From Polytrichum commune (taxonomy: Eukaryota; Streptophyta; Polytrichopsida; Polytrichales; Polytrichaceae), in assembly GCA_950295325.1 (NCBI GenBank), contig OX485804.1:38194001-38258000 (forward strand): 64,000 nucleotides of DNA, written 5' to 3'. The translations under genes and the position numbers were made by a program. The stretch's first letter is position 1, and each line of letters begins with the position of its first letter. Below are positions 35,138 through 45,720 of the stretch, piece by piece. The notes under the pieces were generated by a model. It saw only the letters and a list, made by a program, of their open reading frames with translations. It ran no database searches and was not told the DNA's origin.

Positions 35138-36003
35138 GCTCCTCAGGCTATCATTTTATATGGGCCAAAAGGGAAAGTGAGAATTCTAATGTATGCATCT
35201 ATGTTGTGGGCACTTCCAACGCCATCGACAATTCTGGCCATCTGACCAAAAGAAGAACTGTCTCGTGTGGTTAGTAATTGTAAAGCACAAAAATTGTCAT
35301 TTCAAGTTTCAAAATTGGAGTTGAGATGCACAATGAAAATTATTTTCTTCTTTGAGCAAATCACAAGAGCTTTTCAGTCATATTAACGATTGAACCTAGA
35401 CCAGTGCCTTATATCTTTAGAACCAAATCTCAATGCAACCATGCATCTTTTTTTGGTGCACGTTATTTACATGTAAAGCTCCAAGAGGCTCACTATGAGG
35501 CGAGCCAGATATTTTACATAGGGGTTCAAAATATACGTCATACTATTTCTATTCAAAGTTGACAAAAGTGACCCTATCCAAAATTAGTCCATTCGTTGAG
35601 TAAATTATGCCGATTGAAACTAAAACATACATAGGAAAACATATAATGAGATTTGAGCTTGTATAAACAACCAAAACCTACATACATACAACGTAACCCT
35701 AATCACCATTGTCACATTCGACTTTGTTTCTGCTTGCACTTCTTAAGACAACGGTGTTAAATTTGGATTCAATGTGATGGACGAACGAAAGCATGGTTGC
35801 AATACTTGTTGGGGTTGATAGAAATTGTCTCGTATCCCATATTAACACACCCTTGGTCCTTCAAGCTCACCTTGCAAACATAATACAACTCAAATGCATA
35901 TAGGTTTCCGGTTAAGACGAGTGACCACATAAGGCCTTACATACAGTGTCTATATATATATATATACACACACACTTAGTGGAACACATACCTTGATGTC
36001 AAT
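35138..36003. other. Gene-free stretch
   Basis: No gene supported. A (TA)n(CA)n run lies at about 35952-35975. Confidence 0.45.
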
Positions 36004-36004
36004 G

Positions 36005-36361
36005 TCCGGGAAGATTTTTGGGCATAATTGGTCAAAATCCTAGTGTCTCCAAGTCCAACCGGCTACATGTTGTGATCCAATAATCGGGGAGATTTTAGGG
36101 CATAATAAGTTCAGATCCTAGTGTTTGCAAGTCCAACCGGTTACAAGTTGAGATCCTTCGGGTTTCCTTCATTAAATTGGGGTATATTCTATAAATTCCT
36201 CTAAAACAATCGGTAATTTTCCTGCAGTCTTGAACTTCGACTGGTTATTTCTCAAACTCAACCGGTTCATCTGTAACTAATTGCCGGTTCTCCCCGATCA
36301 TAGTTGTGATCTGTCCATTTCTCTTTAATTAATTAAAGGCATAGCCCACAGGTCCCCCTAG
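36005..36361 (+). mobile_element. Family C copy 6 split by family C copy 7
   Basis: Copy 6 starts at 36005 (CCGGGAAGATTTTTGGGCAT), runs to GGCTACATGTTGTGATC (36077), then a complete copy 7 intervenes (36083-36298, ATCGGGGAGATTTT ... GGTTCTCCCCGAT). Copy 6 seems to continue at 36303 with TTGTGATCTGTCCATTTCTC and CTAGAACGATGGGTAGTT. A family member has therefore inserted into another of its own kind. Confidence 0.75.
36083..36298 (+). mobile_element. MITE family C, copy 7 (216 bp, complete)
   Basis: It is very similar to copy 3: GTCCAACCGGTTACAAGTTG, GGGGTATATTCTATAAATTC, CTCAACCGGTTCATCTGTAA and GGTTCTCCCCGATCA. Confidence 0.85.
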
Positions 36362-37218
36362 AACGATGGGTAGTTCTATTCCTTCGGGAATAAAACTACC
36401 CATCGTTAACCAGTTATCGTACATAGGCCACTTACCGCTCACAGCTACTAACCGTGCATTGTACCGTGCACTTCACCGTTCACTACTCTACTGTTCACCG
36501 TTTGTCTCCTCTATTGTTGTTTTGTTCTTTGACAATGTATCTTGTGATACTGCATGTGTATGAGCTTTGCTTTGAATATATCATCGGGATAATCTGCTTG
36601 TTTGAAGGAAGTTAAAATGCCAGTGGAAACATACAGAGGTAGATGGTTTACAACAATATCTTACTGCATAAAATTGGTCAATGGAGTAGCACACTAGAGT
36701 GAATCTCTGTAAGCCTAACGAAGCTCAAAATCACTCATGCAGGTGGAGCGAAGAATGATGAAAAAATCCGGAAGCAGCTTGAAAAGGAGAAGGTAGCAGA
36801 ATTGAAGAAGAAAGAAAAACAAGAATGCCCAACAAATAATAAGGTTGAGAAAAAACAAGAAATGAGGCTTAAAAGCCAACAACATCCAACAGTCGTGTTT
36901 GCCAGAAAGAGAGCTTCTTTTGTAACGCATGTAGCAAAAGTTGAATGAACATTGATAGTGCACGGTTAGTGGTTAAGGTAGTTAATTTCCAATGCCCAAT
37001 TTAGTTGTATAAAGAACTATGAAAAGGCCATGATTTTTCAATAAAATTTTCCATTTTACTTTTCAACACTAATATTAGGTGAGCCATTAATTTAATTCAA
37101 ATACCAAATTTGGAAAATTTTGCTACCCACCTCAAAAAATAAAACATCAAAGTCAAATGTGCACGGTTAGTAGCTTGCTTACGATAATCGGTCAAGTTTG
37201 AGGAATAAAACTACCCGT
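36362..37218. mobile_element. TIR/foldback element N carrying an exon-like fragment
   Basis: The left end AACGATGGGTAGTT..TATTCC continues to GTTATCGTAC and GCTACTAACCGTGCA. The right end is the inverse: TGCACGGTTAGTAGC (37160), TTACGATAATCGG and GGAATAAAACTACCCGTCG. The left end also folds on itself (36363-36408, stem AACGATGGGTAGTT/AACTACCCATCGTT). The element is about 857 bp. Its middle holds a lysine-rich exon-like open stretch (36743-36948), see next entry. Confidence 0.65.
36743..36948 (+). pseudogene. Captured exon-like fragment, Lys/Glu-rich C-terminus
   Basis: After a good splice acceptor (TCACTCATGCAG) an open frame reads GGAKNDEKIRKQLEKEKVAE, then LKKKEKQECPTNNK, a second lysine-rich part and HPTVVFARKRASFVTHVAKVE to a TGA at 36946-36948. 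It looks like a last coding exon with a charged helix/coiled coil. There is no in-frame ATG upstream (a TGA precedes it by about 13 codons). I do not recognise the parent gene. Its place between the inverted ends of element N suggests gene-fragment capture, as in Pack-type transposons. This is inference. Confidence 0.5.
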
Positions 37219-37239
37219 CGCTAGTTAAACCTCCCCAAG

Positions 37240-37365
37240 TTAAAACTTAACCGGTTAACGATGGGTATTCCTAAAACTAACGATGGTTATTCCTCAAACC
37301 TAACCGGCTAACGATGGGTATTGCTAAAACTAACGATGGTATTCCTCAAACTTAACCGGTTAATC
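37240..37365. repeat. 53-bp tandem repeat related to element N ends
   Basis: TAACCGGTTAACGATGGGTA at 37248 recurs at 37301 (CCGGCTA variant), and TAACCGGTTA again at 37353, with ACTAACGATGGT-TATTCCTCAAAC between. The units share the AACGATGGGTA motif of element N. Confidence 0.8.
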
Positions 37366-37681
37366 TCCACGTTTCCTTGGTTGATGTCATTGCATGCACA
37401 AGCGCATGGTTAACAATGAGCTTGTCATGGCCTACCAAGCTTAATTAGCCGCTCCATTTATAGGTCCCCTTTCCAACGCATTTGGGGAATTGTGCAATTT
37501 GTGTAGAGAAAACAAGTGCGGGATCGTGTCTGGAACTTCCCAGACAAATCTTTTGGGCTGCCAACTTTGCTGGAGCTCAGCTTTGGGCCACTTGCGAGGC
37601 TCTTCCTTGGGACGCAAAATACAGACAACGCGCGCAGGCCCCGGCCGGATGCCAACTAATAAATTAACTAAGTTAAGTTAA
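37366..37681. other. Spacer, no gene recognised
   Basis: A GC-richer stretch at 37480-37650 has overlapping 60-codon frames in several registers but no recognised domain. Confidence 0.4.
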
Positions 37682-38183
37682 GGGCCACTTCACACATGAG
37701 CCAAGAGCTGTGACCGTGAAAAATGTGAGAGCCCAAAAGAAAGTGTCCAAAGGCCGTCTCAAGACACTTCCAAAATCATGTAGTGTGGTCACGGATCCTA
37801 AGTGTAGTCTGAAGTCATATGTGATTGGGCTCTCAACTATATGTTATTTCAATGAATTTTTATTCATGTGGGTCTTCACATATGATAAAATGGAATAAAA
37901 CAACGGTTGTGAGCGTTCGGAGTGCCATGGTCTCCCAGTGGTTTTGTGTTAGGCCTACCTCCGAGAGGTGGTTTTGGGAAAAAGTCCAAGTGACCATGAA
38001 ACATGATCCATTCGATGCCGTTTAGGAATCCATGTAGACTTTACATCCATCTTGCATTCACTTACTCTGTTGGTCCCTCGAGCGTAGTGTGAAGTGAACT
38101 TGGACTAGCCCCGCCTTTTGCACCAATGAGAGTGCTTGGAGTGTAATGGCCATGGGCTCACAATCTCGTGTGTGAAGTGGCCC
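37682..38183. mobile_element. PIF/Harbinger-like MITE family B, copy 4 (502 bp)
   Basis: GGGCCACTTCACACATGAGC at the left and CGTGTGTGAAGTGGCCC at the right, preceded by TAA and followed by TAT. The interior is collinear with copies 3 and 5. Confidence 0.88.
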
Positions 38184-38499
38184 TATGTTCTTTTGTCAAG
38201 AAAAGTGACTCCCGATGTTGCAACTCGCGTGAATTATGGTATCGCTTCATTTTCAAGATCGTCTATATCTATATGTACTCTTGAAACGGGCGAAGTTGGA
38301 GGTCTTGGCAACTATTGTCTCCTTTCAAAAGGTGAACACCTTGAACAGGTGTGGAGGAGCCGATGGGCACCTATCTCCCCCAAGGGCAAACTCCTAGGTT
38401 TTCACATAGTTGGCTGAGAATATATGGTTCACCTGGATACCCTCACTGTGATTGGGTGAACCATTTGTGGTAGGATGCACCAAAAATCAAAGGGTAGGA

Positions 38500-38620
38500 A
38501 GGTCACCCAGCTGGGTACTATTCCAACCTTAGGTAGCTAAACCTTGGAGTTCCCATAGGATCCCGGTTAAGGCCTTGGGTTCAAGCCACCCTTGCTCTCA
38601 CGCCACAACTAACTTAAGTC
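38500..38620 (+). other. Possible tRNA-like (pol III box) segment
   Basis: TAGCTAAACCTTGG (A-box-like, near 38532) and GGGTTCAAGCC (B-box consensus, near 38578) are suitably spaced, but no cloverleaf can be folded by eye and no acceptor stem is evident. It could be a degenerate tRNA-derived SINE or chance. Confidence 0.2.
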
Positions 38621-38750
38621 AGCCACTTTCCTTCACGACAGTGGTTCACTGCAAATTTATGTCCATAGGTAAGGTATGTGGGCTTTATGTGGTCATTCTT
38701 CTCAATTGGGTGGTGACTATATCTTATGGCAAGCTAAGGAGTTAACCGCC

Positions 38751-39126
38751 AAGGTATGTGGGTTTTGTTCAGTTCATTTTTCAAGTTCTCCAACTTCTAG
38801 ACCAATTAGATTCAAATAACAATTTTTTTGTTGCATTCACGAATTCGTAAAGATGCAGCAACAAAATTCAAATTAAGAAATTAGATCTCCTTTTGATCAA
38901 GTTATGGTTTTCGGAAGTGCGTGTTTGTTGATTTCTTAACTATGTAGAGTTTATTTCATATGTGCTCATTATTGAGTGTGGACTACTTAATAAAATGTGA
39001 AGACACAGTCCAATAAATTCTAAACATGTGTGTTTAAGGTGTTTGTATTTTTTATCCTTACCGGACCAGACATCGATTACACATAGGGGTCCGATTAAGA
39101 AAATAACCAAACAACACCCACATATT
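38751..39126. mobile_element. TIR element family H, copy 2 (diverged)
   Basis: The ends AAGGTATGTGGGTTTTGTTC and AACAACACCCACATATTTTG are inverted. The interior (CCAACTTCTA, TTGTTGCATTC, GGGGTCCGATTAAGAAAATA) parallels copy 1 at 32114-32505. Another AAGGTATGTGGG lies just upstream at 38671. Confidence 0.65.
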
Positions 39127-39839
39127 TTGAACATGATTGCACAAGCATATGAGTCTGAGGCAACTCATCTTTGCATTGGTGCAAAACGTCCTTCATCATT
39201 GAGAATTCTAATAAAATCTACCACTTTTGTAGATGTTTGCAAGAGAACTTACCTACACAAGATACCAACAGGGGCCACTTTTAGAGTTGGTTTAGCTAGT
39301 GACAAGCACTGTATGTAACCAATGTTGATACTCACCGTTCACTGATGGCCCACTCTAGTAAGTGTGGGTGGGCTATCAGTTAAAGGACCACTTCAAGAGT
39401 GTTGAAGAATTTTCCCCAAATTTTTTGTTACGTGATATGGGGTATTAGTATAAAAAAAATTATGACTAATCATGATTATGACCAATCATTATATGTCCTT
39501 GTATGAGAAGGTTCATTATATAAAAATTCAATAGTAGTGAATGACTTTCCACTTCCAACATGTTGAGAAATAAGGGGGTGTGTCCAAATTGAGTCTATCA
39601 ACTTGAGTCACATTATGATAATTGCACAAATCTTTAGAGGGTTAGTAAGGTGGTTTTCTGCACCTTTTACTCCTCCATACATTCCTCCAAATAAATAAAA
39701 TACAATTAGCATTGGTGCTTTTTATTTGCACGTGTATAGGTGCCCGTTCTTTCTTACCCTAATCTTGCTTTACCATGTGATAGGGTAGATGTACGTCCTA
39801 CCTTCCGGGAGGTGGGGTCCTTTAAATAATAGTTTTAGG
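39127..39839. other. Gene-free stretch
   Basis: Short frames only; none recognised. Confidence 0.4.
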
Positions 39840-41690
39840 GGGGGGGGGTGGCCATTTCTGAGCTTTTGGTGAATTAGGTGTGGGTGTTTGGGTTCATGGG
39901 GGTAGGTCATATGGGGCTTGGTTGTTGTCGAGCTTTCTTTTATTTGGCACAAGGTATGTGAGGTATTTTATGGTTATTTCATGTATGTGTTTCATGGGGT
40001 TTTTTAACTTCTCGAGGGGGGTTTTGAGTTTTCTAGGGCTTCAAGTGATTTTTTGTGTACGGCTCTTCTTACCCATGCTTGAGAGTGTTAAGGGGGTTAA
40101 CATTTCATCCTGCAGTTTTTAACGTTTGTATGAGGGGGTCATATTTGTTTGGCTTATTTTCTTATGGTTTTATTTGGGAATCTATCATGACAGTAGGTGA
40201 ATTCTATGAATTCTATGGTGTTTGATGGGTTTGGGGGGATGGGTGTATGGCTATCTAGGGGGGGGAGCTAGTATACATAATATGTCGGGTCTTAGCCAAG
40301 CCATGCATTTGCATGTGTTGGGGAGGCATGTGCATTGTATTAACCATTATGGGATTGTGATGTCTTGGGGCCAGTTGTGTTGGTTGTCGGTATTTACTAG
40401 GGTATAGCACCTTGTGTGTTTGTTGGATTGGAGTGTGTGGGCTATTTGGTGTACTGGTTTATTGTGTCGAGCTATGTGAAGGCCTTTTAAGTGTGGGTGG
40501 GTGCAAATGGAGAAAGGTGTTACCACGTGTCAATTTCGTGGTTTGGGAAAAGTGTGCGGTTGGAGTTGGGATATGCTAGTGGCTAGAAGATGTTCTCTCG
40601 TTGGATTTCATGTATTGGGCGTATTGAAATTTTAAGGTTTATGTAATTTGTGCATCAAATATGCTTGAGCCTTTCTAGAAGTGGTTTGAGAGTTTTTGAT
40701 TGATTTTCTTGTTAGACACTCATTTGCCGACGTATGCGAATTTGAATTTTGTGATTCATAGTTCTTGTTCACAGTGGTATTTGTTTATATATGTTGGAGG
40801 TTGCAGATTTCTTTGTGATGTTCACTTGTTGGGATTTTATTCAGCCAATAAGGTATGGTGTGTGCGATATGCTTGTGGGGTGTGGGGGTTGGTTTGTTGT
40901 AGGTGGTTCCTTTGATGCTTGTTGGTATGCAATTTCGTTGCCCGAGATTCCAATGAATGCTCTAACTTTTTGTATTGTTATGTTGTGTTTGGTCTATAGA
41001 ATTTGGTGGACTATGGCTAAGATAAGTAGTTTCAGGTGGTTGTGGTGGGATGAGGGGTGGCGGATGTGATTGTTAATGAGATATGTGATGTTGAGGTTGT
41101 TAATAAATATGTAGATGTTTTGCGGTTGGTCTTTTGTCTCGGGGGGGGGGGGCAGTGTGTTAAAAAGTTCAGGATATGGGTGCAAACAACCACTATTCTA
41201 TAAGGGGGTATTACTTTCAAAAAAAAAATTCACATGCTATCATTATGTAATTTTCTACTTTGGGTTAATAGAAAAATGGCTTGCATTTCTTATAATTCCA
41301 GATTACCTATTATTTCATACCCTACAGTACTTTAAAGATGTCCAGATAGATAGGACATTTCACAAGTAGGCCCCTAGCTTTATTGAGATAAAAAAATGTT
41401 TTTTTCCATGAAACTCAATATATGGAGGTTATTATTTGGACTATATACTCATGGGCCAACAACGTTTCCTATGTCGTGTTCGTCTAGCTATATGAGGGGA
41501 CCATTTGCATATATGCATTGTTGTGGGTTGTATTTGGGGGTATTTATGTGATAGAACAACGAGGGAGGGTTGTATTGCTATGTAAGGTTGATGGGGTGGT
41601 TTTGAGGGTTGTCTGCCGTAGTTTTGTGATTTTGAATCTGTAAGCTATGGGTGTGGGTTGTGTGGGGTTGGTTTTCATATGTGTATTGTA
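39840..41690 (-). pseudogene. C/A-rich LINE-like element, 3' part with RNase H motif
   Basis: The plus strand is strikingly G+T rich, so the minus strand is C+A rich. On the minus strand at 40966-40907 the translation is VRAFIGISGNEIAYQQASKE. This closely fits the RNase H domain core of non-LTR retrotransposons (..HIGI.GNE.AD..A..), with His and Asp replaced by Phe and Tyr. A stop lies just upstream and another after about 40 codons, so the element is dead. The matching C/A-rich segment at 44.1-45.7 kb may be its 5' part, separated by a 2.4-kb insertion. Confidence 0.5.
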
Positions 41691-44089
41691 AAGCTCCTGT
41701 ACATCCCCAAAGGAGCAGTGGGACCTATGAGGGTAACAAGGAGGAGCATTGAAGAGGTCAGGAAGGCAAGCAAATGGAACAGAGACTGACGGGGAGCTAT
41801 GGAGGAAAGCGACGATGGGCTAAGGCGAAGGAGAAGCGACGAGCGGCCAAGGGGGAAGCCGAAACGAAGAGCGGACAGGTGGAGGACCTAGAGTAGGGAG
41901 AAGCCCGGGTAGGAGAGGCCGGGTTGATACCCCACGGCCGGGTATTTGAAGGAACAGGGCCAGCAAGGGGAGCCGGCCACGTGGACGGGATGAAGAGCCG
42001 TTGGGGAACATGACTGGAGTCCCGGGAACGGACTGGAAGCCGGCGGGAACAAGCCTAAACCAATGGGAGCGAGTGCGAACCAACGGGAACAAAGCCGTAG
42101 TGGACGGTTGTAGGTATTAGTAAGTTAGATTAGAGATTAGTGATGGTGTAGTCACTTTTTGGATGAGAGGCAAGCACTTAGTGACTATAGGAAGTGACCA
42201 CTTAGTAGTTAACCAACAATGAGTGGACACGTACTCACTATAGGACGTGTGGATGAAAGACAATGCCAAGGGATTTCCATCCCTTGGATGACATTAACCG
42301 CTTTAACCATCTAAGCAATGAAAGGATGAGATCTTGGATGAATGACTCATGAATGTTAACCGAACACACCTAGGCACATCTAGGAAATTAGAAGAACCTA
42401 ACCAATCTTCTCCACAATAACATCTATATTTAGCACGTGTGGGTTCTATAGATAGATCCGGCAGACCTAAATTTAGATTGCAGCCTTAATTCAGACTAAA
42501 ATTAGCTTATTTAGACATTTGGCATTAGGGGCCACACCTAACCGCTAATTCAACCAATTATAAGATTTCAAAACCTATATAAAGGGGCACTACGGACCCC
42601 TATAGCACCTCATTATTCATTTCAACAATCCAACGTGAGCGTCAAGAGGAGCATTATCGGGAGCGTTTTAACGAAGACCCATTTGGAGCATTATTGGGAG
42701 CGTTTTAACGAAGACCTATTTGGAGCATTATCGGGAGCGATTTGACGACAATCGGAGCTTCGCGATTTTACTCGAGGAATCGAAGATCTTTTCGACAACC
42801 TTGAAGACTCTAAAATTTTTAGAGATATTCGAAGACTGAAGGCCCGAGGCTGAGGAACCACGAGGCCGCAAGGCGTGAAGACGAAGACCGAAGATTTAGA
42901 GAAATTTGAAGACTCTAAAACTTTTAGAGACATTCGATGACTGAAGGCCCGCGGCTGAGGGACCACGAGGCCGCAAGGCGTGAAGACGAAGACCAAAGAT
43001 TTAGAGAAATTTGAAGACTCTAAAACTTTTAGAGATATTCGAAGACTGAAGGCCCGCGGCTGAGGGACCACGAGGCCGCAAGGCGTGAAAACGAAGACCG
43101 AAGACTTAACGATAATTGAAGATACTCGAAGACGAACGGCTTCGAGTTTGAAGACCAAATTTAGACTGAGAGCCCGCGATACTGAAGGCCGCGGACTGGA
43201 GACCGTGACTGGAGGACCGCGGAACCAGACGGCGAGTTTCCGAGACTTGAAGACTGATTCTTAACGAATCCGAAGACTCGGAGATATGAAGACCCCTTTT
43301 GGGTGTACCGTGAAGATTGAGGGCCCAAGGTACTGAGAGACCACGAGACCGTAGGAGCGAAGACTAAAGACCTATGAAGTACTTGAAGACTTGATTGAAG
43401 ACTTTTGAAGACCGGGAGAACATGAAAAACTAAAGGACCGCAAGACTGAGGGCCCATGAGACTGGAGGACCGAGAAGACAAAAGACTAAGGAGATTTTGC
43501 GGGTCAAATACCAAGGAGGTTCTCGAAGCTAAAGACTAAGGCGTTTCAAAGTCAAGACTGGGGATACTTGTGATAGCTAAGAAGATTTTACAAAGACTAA
43601 GAAGATTCTCTTGAAGAGTGAAGTCTGAAGGAATTTCTCGAGACCGGAGAATTAAACTTTCATCATTAGAGATTGAAGACATTGAGAGGGCTTCAAACCA
43701 TCAATCGAGAATAAGAGAATTCAAGACTATCAAGTAGTCCAATCTCACGATTAAGTTATTACAATCTAGATGTATCAATAAACATGATTGATAAAACACT
43801 CAAGATTGTGAACTTTGTTTGAGGATATTAGAATTGGAAATGGAATTGAAGAATGTTTTAATACCATTACATTGATTGCAAAAGCACTCTTTATGTTTAC
43901 AACACTTAACCTCAACATTAGGATTTCGGGGAACATAAGCTTGAAAGCTTAGGCTACTTTCTCCTTAGGGATTCATCCAAGAGGAAACACCTTCAAAAGT
44001 TAATTTAGATAAGTGTAGTGTCCATGTAAACCGGTCAGCAGCGGGTTACACCGTCTAAGTTGCTGAGGGTTTGAAGGTGACCTCGACAG
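41691..44089 (+). mobile_element. LTR-retrotransposon-like segment with TATA box and GAAGAC-rich repeats
   Basis: It interrupts the G/T-rich LINE-like sequence on both sides and has ordinary base composition. It starts with a short frame PKGAVGPMRVTRRSIEEVRK then stop, reminiscent of a retroelement polyprotein tail. A GC-rich purine part follows. The region at 42130-42600 resembles an LTR promoter, with CCTATATAAAGGGGCACTAC (42573-42592) and a run to a plausible transcript start. From 42670 to 43720 the motif GAAGAC occurs about two dozen times. No paired LTRs, PBS or domains were confirmed. Confidence 0.3.
42801..43110. repeat. 105-bp tandem repeat, three units
   Basis: GAAGACTGAAGGCCCGAGGC at 42831 recurs at 42936 and 43041, an exact 105-bp period. 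Blocks are GGCTGAGG.ACCACGAGGCC, GCAAGGCGTGAAGACGAAGA, TTTAGAGAAATTTGAAGACT and CTAAAAYTTTTAGAGAYATTC. The period is a multiple of three, which keeps a 155-codon minus-strand frame open with a 35-residue repeat; I treat that frame as a by-product. Confidence 0.92.
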
Positions 44090-45720
44090 CTCCAAGATGT
44101 CGGTTGTGAGGTTTTGAATTAGTTGTTGGTTTCCTGGAGGGGTTCTTTGGTTGTAAATGCATATTATTGGTTGTAATGGTTTTTGTGTTGGTTTAGGTAT
44201 TAGGGCCATTTGGGTGTGGGGTTGTATTCTAAGGTGTTTGGAGGGATAGTGAGGAATGGGTGCATATCTTTGTGTGTTTCTAGGATTTTTGGGGCGTGAT
44301 GGTTCATATGATTACGGTTGTGGTGGAGGGCCTTCTTTGGTGGCCATTCTTGTCCAGTAGATAGCTTCCATGGTGAAATTATGGTATGGTGGGTGCACTA
44401 TTCCGACACCCATCCATTTTGAGGATTTTGCTAGTCGGGATGAGCCGAAGATTGTGTTGCAATCGTATGGCGAGTTGTATTGTGTGAGTTGTGTAGGGCA
44501 TGCAAGTGATGAGGAGTAGTAAGACTGTGTGATTTGGTAGGCCTTTATTAGTATGTTTAGTGTAGATGGGTGTAGTGTTTGGTGTTTGTTGTTGGGGTTG
44601 CACTTTTCTTTTAAAGTTTTTTTTTGGGTAAGATTGTGATGTATCTTTGAGTTAGCGAAAATATTTTGGTGGCAAAGTCTTATGGGGGTGGTTGGAGGAA
44701 GATAGCCATACAATGTATTTTAATTTTGTGTGAATATCTCCCACAACCATTGGAGTCTCGTGAGTGGGATGTGTGTTCGTGTGTGGTTAAACATGTGCGT
44801 GTAGGGTCTTTGGATTTGGATAATGGGTTGAGATATGTGGATGTCTTTATCCATGTTGCATTTTTTGATGTTCAGGGTTAAGTGAGGGGCTTCTATAGGG
44901 GGTTTGATGAATCTCCAATCTTTGGATTGGGAGAAATTGATACATGAGTAATAGGTGGCTAGTATGCTTTTATTGTATGTGTCTTTTGTGTAAATTTATG
45001 AAGTAGGAATAGGTTGTGGTCTAAGGCAATGTTCTCTATGTGGAGAAGTTGGGATTTTCCTACCCATTTGGTGGTGACTAGGGTTGTGCTCCGTTGGTAT
45101 AGGTAGGATTTTTGGATGGCATGATCTCCCCATTTATCTTTGCGGAAGGTGGTTTTTGTGCCAGTGATGAGATGTATTAGTTTTCCAACGTATTGATTAT
45201 CATTATTGGTGTTTATAGCATGTGTTGGTTCTTTCTTGTGGTGGGGCCGTGGCTATTAGTTGTGTTGGGGGTGGGAATATGATTTTAGCTTGTTGTAAGG
45301 CTTCTTTGATTGATTTTGGGGAGGTGTTGAGTTTGATTTTGACTTCTTGTGGGGATAAAGATATGTTGGGTGGTTAGGTATTGGATTTGGGTGATGGTGG
45401 TGTTGCTGATGCTATACATGTGGAGTTTGTTTTGGTATTTATTGGCATGTTTTTCCTCGTCTTGAGAGAGTAAGCATATTGGTGCGGGTGTTTCCATACG
45501 AGTTTGAGAGGGGTTTTTTGTATTGGAAAATAATTTTTGGTGATATTTACGAATATTTCATATCCTCTTTCTAGTAAAAATATGGTGTGAGCGATGGGTG
45601 ATGGTTAGCATCCTTGATAGCAAAGTTTGGGGAGGTGATTTGATCGTCCGTGTTTAGCGTTGATGTGTTTGGCTAATCCTTGGTATATTAATCCTAGATT
45701 AATTGTCCTAGATCATTGAG
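44090..45720 (-). pseudogene. C/A-rich LINE-like element, probable 5' part
   Basis: It has the same strong G+T plus-strand bias as 39.84-41.69 kb. Minus-strand frames (44713-44312, 133 codons; 45497-45285, 70 codons) are open by virtue of the skew and contain stretches such as STLVTTKWVGKSQLLHIENI followed by ALDHNLFL. This might be an endonuclease or reverse transcriptase remnant, but I cannot place it firmly. The call depends on composition and collinearity with the RNase H part. Confidence 0.3.

Noticed and set aside
38520-38600. tRNA gene
   Set aside because: A- and B-box-like sequences are present but no cloverleaf or acceptor stem can be formed, so only a weak tRNA-like note was kept.
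42691-43158. 155-codon minus-strand frame with a 35-residue repeat (FVFTPCGLVVPQPRAFS)
   Set aside because: It is exactly the antisense of the 105-bp tandem repeat, whose period is a multiple of three. No promoter, splice context or known family supports a protein.
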